Of a stretch of DNA of 64,000 nt, positions 1 through 9,109 are shown piece by piece. A program made the translations under genes and the position numbers. The first letter of the stretch is position 1. Each line of letters opens with the position of its first letter. Below the pieces are notes generated by a model that was not told where the DNA came from, searched no databases, and was given only the letters and a program-made list of their open reading frames with translations. Source of the DNA: Pseudomonas versuta (GTDB lineage Bacteria > Pseudomonadota > Gammaproteobacteria > Pseudomonadales > Pseudomonadaceae); the NCBI RefSeq assembly GCF_001294575.1, contig NZ_CP012676.1:3052001-3116000 (forward strand), written 5' to 3'.

Positions 1-29
1 TCACCCGGGCTCTGGGGTGAATGCCTGAA

Positions 30-124
30 GCTGTAGCCGCCGGCGCTGGCTGCAATGGGGCACAGTGGCCCTCACGTTTGTGAAGGCCCTGCGGTCCTTA
101 TCGCAACCTGCGCCAGTGGCTACA
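30..124. repeat. REP pair (inverted repetitive extragenic palindromes)
   Basis: Two imperfect inverted copies face each other. The left copy begins CTGTAGCCGCCGGCGC near 30 and the right copy ends GCGCCAGTGGCTACA near 123; their complements match at most positions. The element lies just beyond the stop of the YebC-type gene. The unit differs from the 'GTGGGAGC...TTGCCGGCGA' REP family found elsewhere in this window, so more than one REP family is present. Confidence 0.6.
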
Positions 125-129
125 CGGAG

Positions 130-834
130 TTAAGCCAACGCCACAAACATCTCTTGTACGTCGTCCTGCTCTTCCAGCTTTGCCAGGAACTCTTGAACTT
201 CAGCCATCTGCTCGTCGGTCAAACCGCTGACCGGGTTTTTCGGCTGATAGCCCAGCTTGGCCGACAACACGGTGAAACCGTGCTCCGGCAGAGCTTTTTG
301 CACGGCATCGAGGTCCGTCGGTTCAGTGATGAACAGCGTAGTGCCTTCCTCTTCACCTTCCTCAAAGTCCTGCGCACCAGCTTCAATCGCCGCCATTTCA
401 GGATCGGCATCCGGGGTGTCCGGTTTGGCTTCGATCATGCCGACATGGTTGAAGTCCCACGCCACCGAACCCGAGGCGCCCAATTGGCCCTTGCGGAAGG
501 CCACACGGATTTCAGCCACCGTGCGGTTAATGTTGTCAGTCAGGCATTCGATGATCAGTGGCACCTGATGCGGCGCAAAACCTTCGTACGTGACGCGGTG
601 ATATTGCACCGCCTCAGTACCGATACCGGCGCCTTTGTTGATGGCGCGCTTGATCGTGTCCGCCGGCATCGAGGCCTTTTTGGCTTGCTCATACACCAGA
701 CGCAGATGCGAATTCATGTCCGGGTCCGCGCCATTACGGGCAGCGACCGTCAGTTCCTTGGCCAGCTTGCCAAAAATCTTGCCGCGGCTGTTGGCGGCGT
801 CCGCTTTGTGTTTAACCTTCCACTGTGCGCCCAT
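130..834 (-). CDS. YebC/PmpR family DNA-binding regulator (paralogue)
   Basis: 234 residues, the normal length for the YebC/TACO1 family. The N-terminus ([19 protein letters not shown]) is the helical domain with the basic patch, followed by the two alpha/beta domains; [19 protein letters not shown] and [11 protein letters not shown] are family-typical, as is the acidic C-terminal third. Family members are described as transcriptional regulators or as translation factors easing polyproline stalling; which applies here is not visible. It is not the copy usually found beside ruvC, which starts differently, so it is probably a second paralogue. A GAGTGAG sequence lies just before the ATG. It stands alone, 107 bp downstream of the FAD oxidase gene and on the same strand, so co-transcription is possible. 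Confidence 0.88.
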   Translation of the reverse strand: MGAQWKVKHKADAANSRGKIFGKLAKELTVAARNGADPDMNSHLRLVYEQAKKASMPADTIKRAINKGAGIGTEAVQYHRVTYEGFAPHQVPLIIECLTDNINRTVAEIRVAFRKGQLGASGSVAWDFNHVGMIEAKPDTPDADPEMAAIEAGAQDFEEGEEEGTTLFITEPTDLDAVQKALPEHGFTVLSAKLGYQPKNPVSGLTDEQMAEVQEFLAKLEEQDDVQEMFVALA

Positions 835-941
835 TACTCACTCTCTCAATCTGCTGTGTCGCGGCGGGTAGGCCGTCGAATGGGCGCAAGTTTATACGGC
901 CAGAAGTCGTCAATCGACCAAAAAATCCAATCGGTCTGCCC

Positions 942-2333
942 TCAGCCCTTGTCCGCCTTGCCCGCCGCCGCGGCAAATTTGGCCAAACGCACGTCCAGAT
1001 GCCTTGGCCTGCGCCCGTGATCCTCTGCCCGCTCCTTGCGTCGAATGGCATTGCGCACCACCAACGAGCCCAAATAGCGAATCGGCTCGGGCGGGAAGTA
1101 ACCCAGCGGGCCGTTGACCAGCGGCGAGCGCGTCCAGTCGTTGGCGTGACCCTGGACCAGCGACGCCAAAATCTGCCCGCCCATATGACAGGGCCCCACA
1201 CCGCTTCCCGAGTAGCCAAAACCGTAGAACACATTGCCATGGCTGCTCATCTGCCCGAAAAACGGCAAGCCGGTCACTGAACGGTCCGACGGCCCGTTCC
1301 AGGTGGCCTCGATACCCACACCGGCAAACGCCGGAAAAAACTGCTGCAACCTTTTTTGCAGCGACCCGGCATAGGGCGAAGGCTGATCAAACACCGCCAG
1401 CATGCGCCCGCCATAGGCAAAGGTATTACCGCCCTTGCCGAGCATGATTCGACCGTCCGGGGTGTTGTGGTAGTAGTGCACAAAAATTCGCGAATCAAGC
1501 ACCGTCACGCCACTGGTAAGGCCGATCTCTTGCAGTAAATCCGGGCGCGGCTCGGTAATCAGCATGTCGCTGGACACAATCGCCACACTGCGGGAGAACT
1601 GCGGGAACGCCCTGGCCATCCAGGCGTTCATCGCCAGTACCACACGGTCGGCGCGAATACTGCCGGTCGGGGTCCGGATCAGGGCCGGGGAACCTTCTTC
1701 CAGGCCGACCATGGGGGTGTTTTCATGAATCCGGACCCCCAACTGCAAAGCGACCCGACGCAACCCGCGCACCAGTTTGCCCGGCTGCACACTGGCAGCG
1801 GCCGGAGAGAACCAGCCCTCGGCATGTTGGGCCGAGCCGGCACGGCGCTGCACCTCATCCACCGCCAGCTTGCTGAACGAGTTTATGGACTGGCGCTCCA
1901 GCGCGGCAATCACCCCGTCGGTCGAGCCGACCTGGGCCTGATTGGTGGCGGTGTAGAGCGTGCCATCCAGCCGGTAATCGGCATCTACCCCGTACTTTTC
2001 GCAAAACGCGCCTATCGCATAGATGCTCTGCTCCGAGGCTTTCACCAGCCGCACCGCCTCCTCCACCCCGAACAGACGCTCAAGGGTGAAATACTTGGCC
2101 GACCACGACAGTGCGCAGCCCCCATTGCGCCCGCTGGCCCCGGCTCCGCAGATATCGGCCTCAATCAGCAACACGTCCAGCTCGGGGTTCTGCTCCTTGA
2201 GCATGATGGCCGTCCACAGCCCGGTATAACCGCCGCCTACGATGCAGACATGGGCACGGGCCTCACCCGTCAATGCTTCACAAGCCTCAGCATGTTCCAG
2301 GGCAAGCGCCTGTTCCAGCCAAAAAGGTCGCAT
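942..2333 (-). CDS. FAD-dependent amine oxidase of the DAO family, phosphonate cluster
   Basis: 463 residues. A Rossmann FAD site (CIVGGGYTGLWTA, GGGYTG near residues 33-38) and the GASGRNGG segment place it in the D-amino-acid oxidase superfamily, closest in layout to gamma-glutamylputrescine/sarcosine-type oxidases. I choose the ATG at 2333 because a GGGAG stands 8 nt before it; a GTG at 2348 directly after the upstream stop is the alternative. The start lies 15 bp after the carrier gene, so the two form an operon. FAD oxidases of this family recur in bacterial phosphonate loci and have been reported to act on AEP-like amines. Here it may oxidise AEP or an N-alkylated AEP to phosphonoacetaldehyde, feeding PhnX; that substrate is inference from context. 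Confidence 0.8.
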   Translation of the reverse strand: MRPFWLEQALALEHAEACEALTGEARAHVCIVGGGYTGLWTAIMLKEQNPELDVLLIEADICGAGASGRNGGCALSWSAKYFTLERLFGVEEAVRLVKASEQSIYAIGAFCEKYGVDADYRLDGTLYTATNQAQVGSTDGVIAALERQSINSFSKLAVDEVQRRAGSAQHAEGWFSPAAASVQPGKLVRGLRRVALQLGVRIHENTPMVGLEEGSPALIRTPTGSIRADRVVLAMNAWMARAFPQFSRSVAIVSSDMLITEPRPDLLQEIGLTSGVTVLDSRIFVHYYHNTPDGRIMLGKGGNTFAYGGRMLAVFDQPSPYAGSLQKRLQQFFPAFAGVGIEATWNGPSDRSVTGLPFFGQMSSHGNVFYGFGYSGSGVGPCHMGGQILASLVQGHANDWTRSPLVNGPLGYFPPEPIRYLGSLVVRNAIRRKERAEDHGRRPRHLDVRLAKFAAAAGKADKG

Positions 2334-2348
2334 GGATAGTTCTCCCAC

Positions 2349-3674
2349 TCAGGTACGAAAAGGTTTGATCAACAACGGATGGTTGGGCACGAAGGCACAT
2401 TCGCGTTTGTACCCGTCAGGACGGCTGTTCCAGTGCGGGACCAGCACCAGCGCACTAAAGAGTGCGCAGACGGCAAAGACGATAAACACGGTGACCGTAT
2501 CGAAATAGCCCGGCAGCAGACCACCCAGCACCGCCCCGACCGAACCGCAGCCGTTTACAAAACCCGCCGCCGTGGCACCAGCTTTGGCCGTGCCAAAGTC
2601 AATCGCTGCGGCGCCACAGATCATCGAATCCGGTCCGTACAGGGTCAGCCCCATCACAAACAAGAGGGCAACCACCAACAGCACGCTGCCGGACTGCAAG
2701 GCCCCCATAAAGAAAGCCAGAGAAATGGTCAGCGCCAGCAGACTCAATATGCAGGCGGGCATACGCCGGGCACCGAAGATTTTGTCTGAGGCCAGACCAA
2801 TCAGGACCGGCCCCAGCAAACCGGCCAACTCAAACGCCGTGGGAATAATCGCCGCGCCGACCTTGCCCACTTGGGGCATCTGTTCGAAGACAATCACCGG
2901 CCCCCACAGCAGAATCGCGTATCGCGCCGGCTTGAGCATGAAGTACGCAAGCCCCAGGGTCAGGACCGTTCGATTGCGCATGATTTCGCGCAGGGGAGCC
3001 CAAAGGCTGAGGCGTTTTTCGGCGGCCTGTTCTTCAGCCGTCATCCGGGGTTCGGGCTCGACCGCTGGTAAACCGACATCTTCGGGCTTGTTGCGCTGGA
3101 AGATAAAAAACAGCACCGCAGCCACCGCCACCACTGCTGCGCTTGAAATAAATGCCGCGTGCCACGTGCCCATCAGGGTGTAGGCCCACCAACCGGCAAA
3201 CGGCGACGCCACCAACCCGCCAAAGGCGTAACTCGAACTCCACAGCCCCAGCACCCGACCACGCTGCTCTGCCGGAAAAAAACTGCCGATGTTCTTGCAC
3301 AGTGCCGCCCAGCCCGTGGATTGCGCCAGCCCCTGGATCAGCATGCAGGTGGCGAATATCGGCAAGGTGGCAAACGTGCCCATCATCAACGCAGCCAACG
3401 CTGAAATGATCAAACCGCCCATCACTACCACTCGCGGCCCGTAACGGTCAGCGAGGATGCCCCAGGTAAACTGCCCGATCGCGTAGGCCGCAAGGTACAC
3501 AGCATCGAGATTGGCCATTGCCATCTTGTCCAAATGGAAGTTGGGGTCTTCAGCTATGCCCAGCTTTGCAACCGAGAACGCTTTACGGGTGAAGTAGAAG
3601 GCCGCGTAAGCCAGCCATGTGATGGCAAAAACCTGCACGCGCCAACGCTTGATGGTGCCAATGGACTTGTTCAT
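2349..3674 (-). CDS. MFS carrier of the organophosphate:phosphate antiporter (OPA) type
   Basis: 441 residues with about 12 hydrophobic segments. The N-terminal WLAYAAFYFTRKAFSVAK and DRYGPR between helices 2 and 3 are typical of GlpT/UhpT-like OPA carriers; a charged loop (near residues 185-215) separates the two halves. I place the start at the ATG at 3674 (MNKSIGTIKRWRVQ); the frame stays open upstream to 3782 but that extension is not membrane-like and lacks family character. The gene is divergent from a LysR gene and directly followed by the FAD oxidase. Given phnW and phnX nearby, uptake of AEP or a related organophosphonate is the natural inference; sugar phosphate or glycerol phosphate is the alternative. 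Confidence 0.8.
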   Translation of the reverse strand: MNKSIGTIKRWRVQVFAITWLAYAAFYFTRKAFSVAKLGIAEDPNFHLDKMAMANLDAVYLAAYAIGQFTWGILADRYGPRVVVMGGLIISALAALMMGTFATLPIFATCMLIQGLAQSTGWAALCKNIGSFFPAEQRGRVLGLWSSSYAFGGLVASPFAGWWAYTLMGTWHAAFISSAAVVAVAAVLFFIFQRNKPEDVGLPAVEPEPRMTAEEQAAEKRLSLWAPLREIMRNRTVLTLGLAYFMLKPARYAILLWGPVIVFEQMPQVGKVGAAIIPTAFELAGLLGPVLIGLASDKIFGARRMPACILSLLALTISLAFFMGALQSGSVLLVVALLFVMGLTLYGPDSMICGAAAIDFGTAKAGATAAGFVNGCGSVGAVLGGLLPGYFDTVTVFIVFAVCALFSALVLVPHWNSRPDGYKRECAFVPNHPLLIKPFRT

Positions 3675-3901
3675 TTCGGGTCTGACCTCAGAGGTGGATG
3701 TGCCGGCAGAATCAAAAAATCTCGCCTGTTTTTTTATTGTGTTGAGCACTTCAATACCGCCTTCAGACATGGACGGCATCAATCAGACAAACCGTGGCGA
3801 TCCCGTTTTTAGCGGGCTTGAGAATCGCACCGGTCGTGTCACAACCCGGTGCTATCGAGGACATAACGCCGGGCGGGATCGATCAAAGCAATTACTGACT
3901 A

Positions 3902-3925
3902 ATAGGTAAAATCGATTTATCGTAT
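3902..3925. promoter_or_regulatory. candidate LysR operator
   Basis: A 24-bp imperfect palindrome centred on AAATCGATTT lies between the divergent carrier and LysR genes, 36 bp before the LysR start. It contains a T-N11-A core (T3907 and A3919), the general signature of LysR-type binding sites. It probably serves autoregulation of the LysR gene and control of the carrier-oxidase operon. This is pattern evidence only. Confidence 0.45.
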
Positions 3926-3960
3926 TTCACTCATAAGCTCAGCTTGTAAGAGATAGCCCG

Positions 3961-4830
3961 ATGCCGGTTTCCCATGCGCAGTTGAAGGCCTTTCATGCGG
4001 TTGCCGTCCACGGCAGCTTCACCCGGGCTGCCGAGCGGCTGTATTTAAGTCAGCCAGCTATCTCGGATCAGGTCCGAAAACTCGAAGATCGCTTCGGGGT
4101 TTTGCTGTTCCACCGCAATAAACGCTCGGTGCGCCTGACCGACCTGGGGGAGCGTTTGCTGAGCATCACCCAGCGCCTGTTTGTGGTGCAGGCCGAAGCC
4201 CAGGAATTGCTGGAGGACTCACAGGCTTTGCAAACCGGTAGCTTGGTGCTGGCCGTAGATGCCCCCGTGCATGTACTGCCGCAAATTGCCCGCTTCTGCG
4301 AACGCTACCCCGGGATCACGGTAAAAATCGAAACCGGTAACACCGACGAGTCTCTGGCCCGGCTGTTCAACTATCAGGCCGACCTGGCGCTGCTGGGGCG
4401 CGAGGTCAATGACCAGAGGCTGCTTAGCCTTCGATTGCGCAGTGACCCAATGGTGGCGTTTGTGGCCCGCTCCCATCCGTGGGCCAGGCGCAGCTCCATA
4501 TGCCTGGCAGATCTGGAGGACACGCCGCTGGTGTTGCGCGAAGTTGGCTCTGTAACCCGCCAGACCCTGGAAGAGGAAATGAATCAGGCAGGCCTGCGGA
4601 TGCGGGCCGCGATTCAGGTCGAAGGCCGCGAAGCCGCGCGTGAGGCGGTGGTGGTCGGGATTGGAGTGGGGGTGGTGTCAGCAGCAGAGTTCGGTTCTGA
4701 CTCGCGGGTGATCGCCCTGCCCATCACCGACTGTACGCGGCGCCTGACCGAAACCCTGGTCTGCCTACGGGAACAAAGCTCCCGGCGGGTGGTGGCAACA
4801 TTTCTGGAAATTGTGCGGGAGAGTTTGTAA
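3961..4830 (+). CDS. LysR-family regulator of the AEP cluster (first copy)
   Basis: 289 residues with the standard layout: an N-terminal winged helix-turn-helix (FHAVAVHGSFTRAAERLYLS then QPAISDQVRKLE, residues about 9-40) and a periplasmic-binding-protein-like effector domain from about residue 90. It is transcribed away from the carrier-oxidase operon, which it probably controls. It is clearly related to the second LysR at 4950-5828; both share the segments GSFTRAA, SQPA and the GNxxE(S/T)LA motif of the effector domain, suggesting an old duplication. LysR proteins commonly accompany phnWX in pseudomonads and respond to AEP or its breakdown products; the effector here is unknown. The gene is followed by a REP pair. 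Confidence 0.88.
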   Translation: MPVSHAQLKAFHAVAVHGSFTRAAERLYLSQPAISDQVRKLEDRFGVLLFHRNKRSVRLTDLGERLLSITQRLFVVQAEAQELLEDSQALQTGSLVLAVDAPVHVLPQIARFCERYPGITVKIETGNTDESLARLFNYQADLALLGREVNDQRLLSLRLRSDPMVAFVARSHPWARRSSICLADLEDTPLVLREVGSVTRQTLEEEMNQAGLRMRAAIQVEGREAAREAVVVGIGVGVVSAAEFGSDSRVIALPITDCTRRLTETLVCLREQSSRRVVATFLEIVRESL

Positions 4831-4859
4831 GCCGTTTTTTGAAAGTGACCACAAACCCC

Positions 4860-4944
4860 GTGGGAGCCGGCTTGCCGGCGATTCAGGCGAAACAGTCCTG
4901 CAGTCGGACCGCGTATCAACCATCGCCGGCAAGCCAGCACCCAC
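4860..4944. repeat. REP pair, GTGGGAGC/TTGCCGGCGA family
   Basis: Head-to-head copies: left GTGGGAGCCGGCTTGCCGGC at 4860-4879, right copy complementary with a few mismatches at 4923-4944, separated by about 41 bp. It lies between the convergent 3' ends of the two LysR genes and may act as a bidirectional transcript end. The same family recurs at 40610-40694. Confidence 0.85.
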
Positions 4945-4949
4945 AAGGT

Positions 4950-5828
4950 TCAGACCGTTTCAAATGCCGGGGCCAGCTCCATAAACGCCTTGATCAGCCG
5001 CAACCCGGCGCGCCGCTCCAGGCAGCCGAGCATGTGCCGGTTGACCAGCCCCGCACCGTTGATCGGCACCGCTCGCACCCGGGGGTCATGGCTGACTTCT
5101 ACCGACGACACAATGCCTACGCCCAATTGCGCAGCCACGGCTTCGGTCACTGCCTCGCGGCTGTCCAGTTCCAGCAATACCCGCGCAGTTACACCAGCAC
5201 TCTCGCACGCATCATCAAAGGTGCGCCGAGTGATTGAGGTGGGCTCGCGCAACACCATGATCACCTGGTTCAACTGCGAAATATCGATACCATCCGCCAG
5301 CGCCAGCCAGGGATGTTCAAGGGGCACCAAGGCGCACATCCGTGATTCGGTGAGTGCGCGCAACGCCAGCCCTTTACGCGGCTCGACCTCAGTCAGCACC
5401 GCCACATCGGCATGCTCTGAAAGCAGGGCAGCCAGGGTCTCCTGAGCATTGCCCAGGCGCAAGTTGACGGTTACCCCGGGGTAACGCGCACGCAGGCTTG
5501 CCAGCATCGGCATCACCATGTGCGGGCCGTCCGCAGCCACTTCAAGCCGTCCCGTGAGCAACTGGCGATTGGCCTCCAGCATGACCTGGGCTTCATCCAC
5601 CAGGCCAAACATGGCACGGGTGATGGCAGCCAGCCTGATCCCCTCTTCCGTCAGCTCCACACGCCGTGCCGTGCGCCGCAGCAAAGTAATCTGGTAGTGC
5701 TCTTCGAGGGTCTTGATATGCCCGGTCACTGCTGGCTGGCTGATGAACAGGCGGGCCGCTGCCCGGGTAAAACTGCCTTCTCGCGCCACGGCGTCAAATG
5801 CACGGAGTTGAAACAAATTCATAGTCAT
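4950..5828 (-). CDS. LysR-family regulator of the AEP cluster (second copy, divergent from phnW)
   Basis: 292 residues: N-terminal helix-turn-helix (FDAVAREGSFTRAAARLFIS, QPAVTGHIKTLE) and LysR effector domain. The start is one of two ATGs six bases apart (5828 or 5822); I use 5828 because GAGA stands at suitable distance. The gene is divergent from phnW with about 110 bp between the starts, the arrangement expected for the direct activator of phnWX. The protein is a paralogue of the LysR at 3961-4830. In P. aeruginosa a LysR gene also adjoins phnWX. The shared intergenic region carries the palindrome TTGATATCAA at 5868-5877, a possible operator core. Confidence 0.88.
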   Translation of the reverse strand: MTMNLFQLRAFDAVAREGSFTRAAARLFISQPAVTGHIKTLEEHYQITLLRRTARRVELTEEGIRLAAITRAMFGLVDEAQVMLEANRQLLTGRLEVAADGPHMVMPMLASLRARYPGVTVNLRLGNAQETLAALLSEHADVAVLTEVEPRKGLALRALTESRMCALVPLEHPWLALADGIDISQLNQVIMVLREPTSITRRTFDDACESAGVTARVLLELDSREAVTEAVAAQLGVGIVSSVEVSHDPRVRAVPINGAGLVNRHMLGCLERRAGLRLIKAFMELAPAFETV

Positions 5829-5867
5829 AAGTCTCGCTGATGGCTGGCATAACAATAAACAATTTGA

Positions 5868-5877
5868 TTGATATCAA
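5868..5877. promoter_or_regulatory. palindrome in the LysR-phnW intergenic region
   Basis: A perfect 10-bp palindrome TTGATATCAA sits 40 bp upstream of the second LysR start and 61 bp upstream of phnW. Its position suits control of both divergent genes. No strong -35/-10 pair is obvious for phnW, which fits an activator-dependent promoter. Functional assignment is inference. Confidence 0.35.
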
Positions 5878-5938
5878 CTCAAACTGCAACTTATGCCGTG
5901 TATCCAGTAGCCATCCCCAAGCTTGTGAGGAAACCAGA

Positions 5939-7048
5939 ATGAGTACTGTCGCGCCGATCCTGCTGACCCCTGGCCCGTTGACCACCTCGGCGCGCACCCG
6001 CCAGGCGATGATGGTCGACTGGGGCTCATGGGATGACAGCTTCAACCAGCTGACCGCCAGCCTCTGTGAGCAACTGCTGGCCATCGTCAACGGCGCCGAC
6101 AGTCATTACTGCGTGCCCTTGCAAGGCAGCGGCACCTTCGCCGTCGAAGCCGCCATCGGCACCCTGGTACCACGCGATGGGAACGTGCTGGTCCTGATTA
6201 ACGGCGCATATGGCAAACGCCTGGCAAAAATCTGTGAAGTCCTGGGCCGGCGTTTCAGCACGTTCGAAACCGCCGAAGACCAGCCCACTACTGCCGCCGA
6301 CGTTGAACGCCTGCTGCTCGCCGACCCGGGCATCACCCATGTGGCCTTGATTCACTGTGAAACCAGCACCGGAATTCTTAACCCGCTAGCGGACATTGCC
6401 GACGTGATTGCCCGGCATGGCAAACGTCTGATTATCGACGCCATGAGTTCTTTCGGCGCCCTGGCGGTCGATGCACAAAAGGTGCCCTTTGATGCGCTGA
6501 TCGCGGCCTCGGGCAAGTGCCTGGAAGGCGTCCCAGGCATGGGCTTCGTGTTCACCCGTAAAGAGTCACTGGCCGCTGCCGCAGGCAACTCTCACTCGCT
6601 GGCCATGGACCTGCAGGACCAGCACGCCTACATGGCCAGGACCGGACAATGGCGGTTCACCCCGCCGACCCATGTGGTCGCCGCGTTGCATGAAGCCCTG
6701 CTGCAATACAACGAAGAAGGCGGCTTGCCTGCACGTCACCGGCGCTACGCGGACAACTGCCAGACGCTGCTCGACGGCATGGCCCTACTGGGCATTCGCA
6801 GCTTCCTGCCAGAGGCGATCCAGGCGCCGATCATCGTCACTTTCCACGCACCGAAAGACCCGCGCTATCAATTCAAGGCGTTCTACGAGCGCGTCAAGGC
6901 CAAGGGTTTCATCCTCTATCCGGGCAAATTGACCCAGGTTGAAACCTTCCGCGTGGGCTGCATCGGCCACGTCAACCAGGCCGAAATGCAAGCCGCCGTC
7001 AATGCTGTGGCCCAAGTGCTTGAGGAAATGGAAGTGCTTGAAATCTGA
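5939..7048 (+). CDS. phnW: 2-aminoethylphosphonate:pyruvate transaminase
   Basis: 369 residues; the family is about 365-370. It is a PLP fold type I aminotransferase converting AEP and pyruvate to phosphonoacetaldehyde and alanine in the cytosol. [10 protein letters not shown] at the N-terminus, IIDAMSSFG (D167, pyridine nitrogen contact) and [11 protein letters not shown] (K193, the Schiff-base lysine) are diagnostic. I choose the ATG at 5939 because GAGGAAA stands 7-8 nt before it; the frame is open further upstream but without family similarity. phnX follows 69 bp downstream, the usual pairing. The product is toxic if it accumulates, so the two genes are normally co-expressed. Confidence 0.97.
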   Translation: MSTVAPILLTPGPLTTSARTRQAMMVDWGSWDDSFNQLTASLCEQLLAIVNGADSHYCVPLQGSGTFAVEAAIGTLVPRDGNVLVLINGAYGKRLAKICEVLGRRFSTFETAEDQPTTAADVERLLLADPGITHVALIHCETSTGILNPLADIADVIARHGKRLIIDAMSSFGALAVDAQKVPFDALIAASGKCLEGVPGMGFVFTRKESLAAAAGNSHSLAMDLQDQHAYMARTGQWRFTPPTHVVAALHEALLQYNEEGGLPARHRRYADNCQTLLDGMALLGIRSFLPEAIQAPIIVTFHAPKDPRYQFKAFYERVKAKGFILYPGKLTQVETFRVGCIGHVNQAEMQAAVNAVAQVLEEMEVLEI

Positions 7049-7117
7049 AGTTCGCAACGCTCAAAAAACCCGGAATTATTGCGTGCGGCCTCGGCTGCTC
7101 ATACAGGAATTACTGAC

Positions 7118-7945
7118 ATGTACTACACCAACCCAAGCAAACTTCAGGCAGCCATTTTCGACTGGGCTGGCACCGTGGTCGACTTCGGCTCATTCGCGCC
7201 TACGCAGATTTTTGTTGAAGCCTTCGGCGAGTTCGACGTCCAGGTGTCCATCGAAGAAGCCCGCGGACCAATGGGAATGGGCAAGTGGGATCACATCCGC
7301 ACCTTGTGCGATCAGCCCCAGGTCGCTGAGCGGTACAAAAAAGTGTTTGGCCGTACCCCGACCGACGAGGATGTGACCGCGATTTATGAGCGCTTCATGC
7401 CACTGCAAATTGAAAAGATCGCTGACCACTCGGCACTGATACCGGGCGCCCTGGAAACAATCAACGGGCTGCGCGAGCAAGGGATCAAAATCGGTTCATG
7501 CTCGGGCTATCCGGCGCAAGTCATGGCCAAGGTGGTCGAGCTGGCAGCCACCAATGGCTACATCGCCGATCACGTAGTTGCCACCGACGAGGTTCCCAAC
7601 GGTCGCCCCTGGCCAGCCCAGGCACTGGCCAATGTCATTGCGCTGGGCATTGATGATGTGGGCGCCTGCGTAAAGATCGACGATACCGTACCGGGGATTC
7701 TCGAAGGTCGTCGCGCCGGAATGTGGACGGTGGCGCTGCTGTGCTCCGGTAACGCGCTGGGCCTGACCTATGAGCAGTACCAGGCACTGGACCCACACAC
7801 CCTGGCCACCGAGCGCCAACGCATTCACAACTTGTTCGAAGGCTCACGCCCGCACTACATGATCGACACCATCACTGATCTGCCGGATGTGATTGCCGAC
7901 ATCAACAAACGCCTGGCCAATGGCGAGATGCCACAAAGCAGCTGA
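7118..7945 (+). CDS. phnX: phosphonoacetaldehyde hydrolase (phosphonatase)
   Basis: 275 residues, normal for the family. This HAD-superfamily enzyme cleaves the C-P bond of phosphonoacetaldehyde to acetaldehyde and phosphate. The nucleophile is D15 in [10 protein letters not shown], and the Schiff-base lysine is K56 in MGMGKWDHI; both are the catalytic residues known from the Bacillus enzyme (D12 and K53 there). The HAD motif III/IV region is seen as [18 protein letters not shown]. The start at 7118 follows an AGGA box. It completes the phnWX route and ends at a strong terminator, so the operon probably consists of phnW and phnX only. Confidence 0.97.
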   Translation: MYYTNPSKLQAAIFDWAGTVVDFGSFAPTQIFVEAFGEFDVQVSIEEARGPMGMGKWDHIRTLCDQPQVAERYKKVFGRTPTDEDVTAIYERFMPLQIEKIADHSALIPGALETINGLREQGIKIGSCSGYPAQVMAKVVELAATNGYIADHVVATDEVPNGRPWPAQALANVIALGIDDVGACVKIDDTVPGILEGRRAGMWTVALLCSGNALGLTYEQYQALDPHTLATERQRIHNLFEGSRPHYMIDTITDLPDVIADINKRLANGEMPQSS

Positions 7946-7952
7946 GTCCGCA

Positions 7953-7999
7953 CAAACAAAACGCGGCAGCCTGTGATCAGGTCTGCCGCGTTTTGTTTG
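7953..7999. terminator. bidirectional terminator between phnX and the flavin reductase gene
   Basis: A perfect 17-bp inverted repeat (CAAACAAAACGCGGCAG at 7953-7969 and its complement at 7983-7999) with a 13-nt loop. A/T-rich outer stem gives a T-rich run on both strands. It ends phnX on one strand and the flavin reductase gene on the other. Confidence 0.9.
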
Positions 8000-8017
8000 G
8001 GATCAACGCCTCAAGCT

Positions 8018-8578
8018 TCAGGCCTTGTGATGCTGTTCAACCCACTTGGCAAATTCGTCGATGAACTTCTGCAAAAACGGCCGGGTTTTCTCGGACAGCT
8101 TGCCGGACGCATCAAACGCATCGCCTGCGCCGCCCAGATAGGCTTCGGGCTGTTGCATGCACGGGACATTGAGAAACACCAGCGATTGACGCAAATGATG
8201 GTTGGCCCCGAAGCCACCGATCGCCCCCGGCGAGACGCTGATCACGGCTCCAGGCTTGGCATTGAAGACGCTTTGGCCATAAGGTCGGGATCCGACGTCA
8301 ATGGCGTTTTTCAATACGCCAGGTACCGAGCGGTTGTACTCCGGGGTGACAAACAGTACGGCATCGGCCGGGCGGATCAGATCGCGAAAAGCTGTGTAGG
8401 GCGCAGGAGGCGGTGTCACATCAATGTCTTCGCTGTACAGCGCCAGTTCGCCAATCTCGACAATGTTCAGCTTCAAGTGCGCGGGAGCCAGTTCTGCGAG
8501 TGCCAGGGCCACCTTTCGATTCAGGGAGTCCTTCCTCAAACTGCCGACCAACACTGCCACGTTGTAGACCTTGCTCAT
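8018..8578 (-). CDS. NAD(P)H-dependent FMN reductase, ChrR/azoreductase type
   Basis: 186 residues with a flavodoxin-like fold. The phosphate-binding loop GSLRKDSLNRK (about 12-22) and TPEYNRSVPGVLKNAID (about 77-93) are hallmarks of the NADPH-dependent FMN reductase family that includes the P. putida ChrR chromate/quinone reductase. Such enzymes make two-electron reductions of quinones, azo dyes or chromate using FMN. It is a single gene ending at the shared terminator with phnX. The physiological substrate is not visible. Confidence 0.88.
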   Translation of the reverse strand: MSKVYNVAVLVGSLRKDSLNRKVALALAELAPAHLKLNIVEIGELALYSEDIDVTPPPAPYTAFRDLIRPADAVLFVTPEYNRSVPGVLKNAIDVGSRPYGQSVFNAKPGAVISVSPGAIGGFGANHHLRQSLVFLNVPCMQQPEAYLGGAGDAFDASGKLSEKTRPFLQKFIDEFAKWVEQHHKA

Positions 8579-8774
8579 AAAAAACCCCGAGTGTTTGGCG
8601 ATAGGAAGACTAGTTATAGATGATCGGAGGCCTTTCTTGCACCCCGGTTCACCCTATCGGCTTGCAAGCCTGTAAAGTAGCCGGACTATTTTTTCCAAAT
8701 CGTTAAACTTCCCCTACTGATCAACGGTCTACAGAACCGCAAATTGGGTGTTTATCTCCAGAGGTTCTCTACAA

Positions 8775-9014
8775 ATGGCTGCAGTTCTCGTTGGGCAATT
8801 TCATGCAAGGGACGCGGAAGGTCGTGTCTATTCCGTGCATGAGTTTGAAAATTTAGATGCAACAGGCGACCAGCCCGTAACGACCTACAAACTGGCCATT
8901 GGCGATCGCGTCAAAAAGACTGATGACGACAACTTCGAGCTGGTGCAGTCGGGCGTCATTCTGATTCGCGAAACTGAATATGTCGCACCTGTAGTCCCGG
9001 TAATCCCTGCATAA
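8775..9014 (+). CDS. small conserved-looking protein of unknown function
   Basis: 79 residues from the ATG at 8775, preceded by AGAGG about 10 nt upstream; a GTG at 8748 would give 88. The sequence starts MAAVLVGQFHARDAEG and reads as a compact beta-rich domain (GQFHARDAEGRVYSVHEFEN, then a VTTYKLAIGDRVKK strand pair) with a Pro/Val-rich tail (APVVPVIPA). No signal peptide, membrane segment or cysteine. The 170-bp upstream region could hold its promoter. I do not recognise a named family. Codon use looks like the neighbours, so it is probably a real, native gene. Confidence 0.65.
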   Translation: MAAVLVGQFHARDAEGRVYSVHEFENLDATGDQPVTTYKLAIGDRVKKTDDDNFELVQSGVILIRETEYVAPVVPVIPA

Positions 9015-9109
9015 CCTGCTGCACTCGGCATACCGCTGAAGTCACAGGATGAGACTTGGGTCAGGCTTCACAACGCTGAAACCTCATCCGCTGAACATGG
9101 ACTTCACGC

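Noticed and set aside
2675..3782. Longer start of the OPA carrier at 3782
   Set aside because: The extra 36 residues are neither hydrophobic nor family-like; the ATG at 3674 gives the normal OPA N-terminus.
5829..5938. PhoB box upstream of phnW
   Set aside because: No pair of CTGTCAT-like direct repeats with proper spacing is visible, so control by phosphate starvation is not supported.
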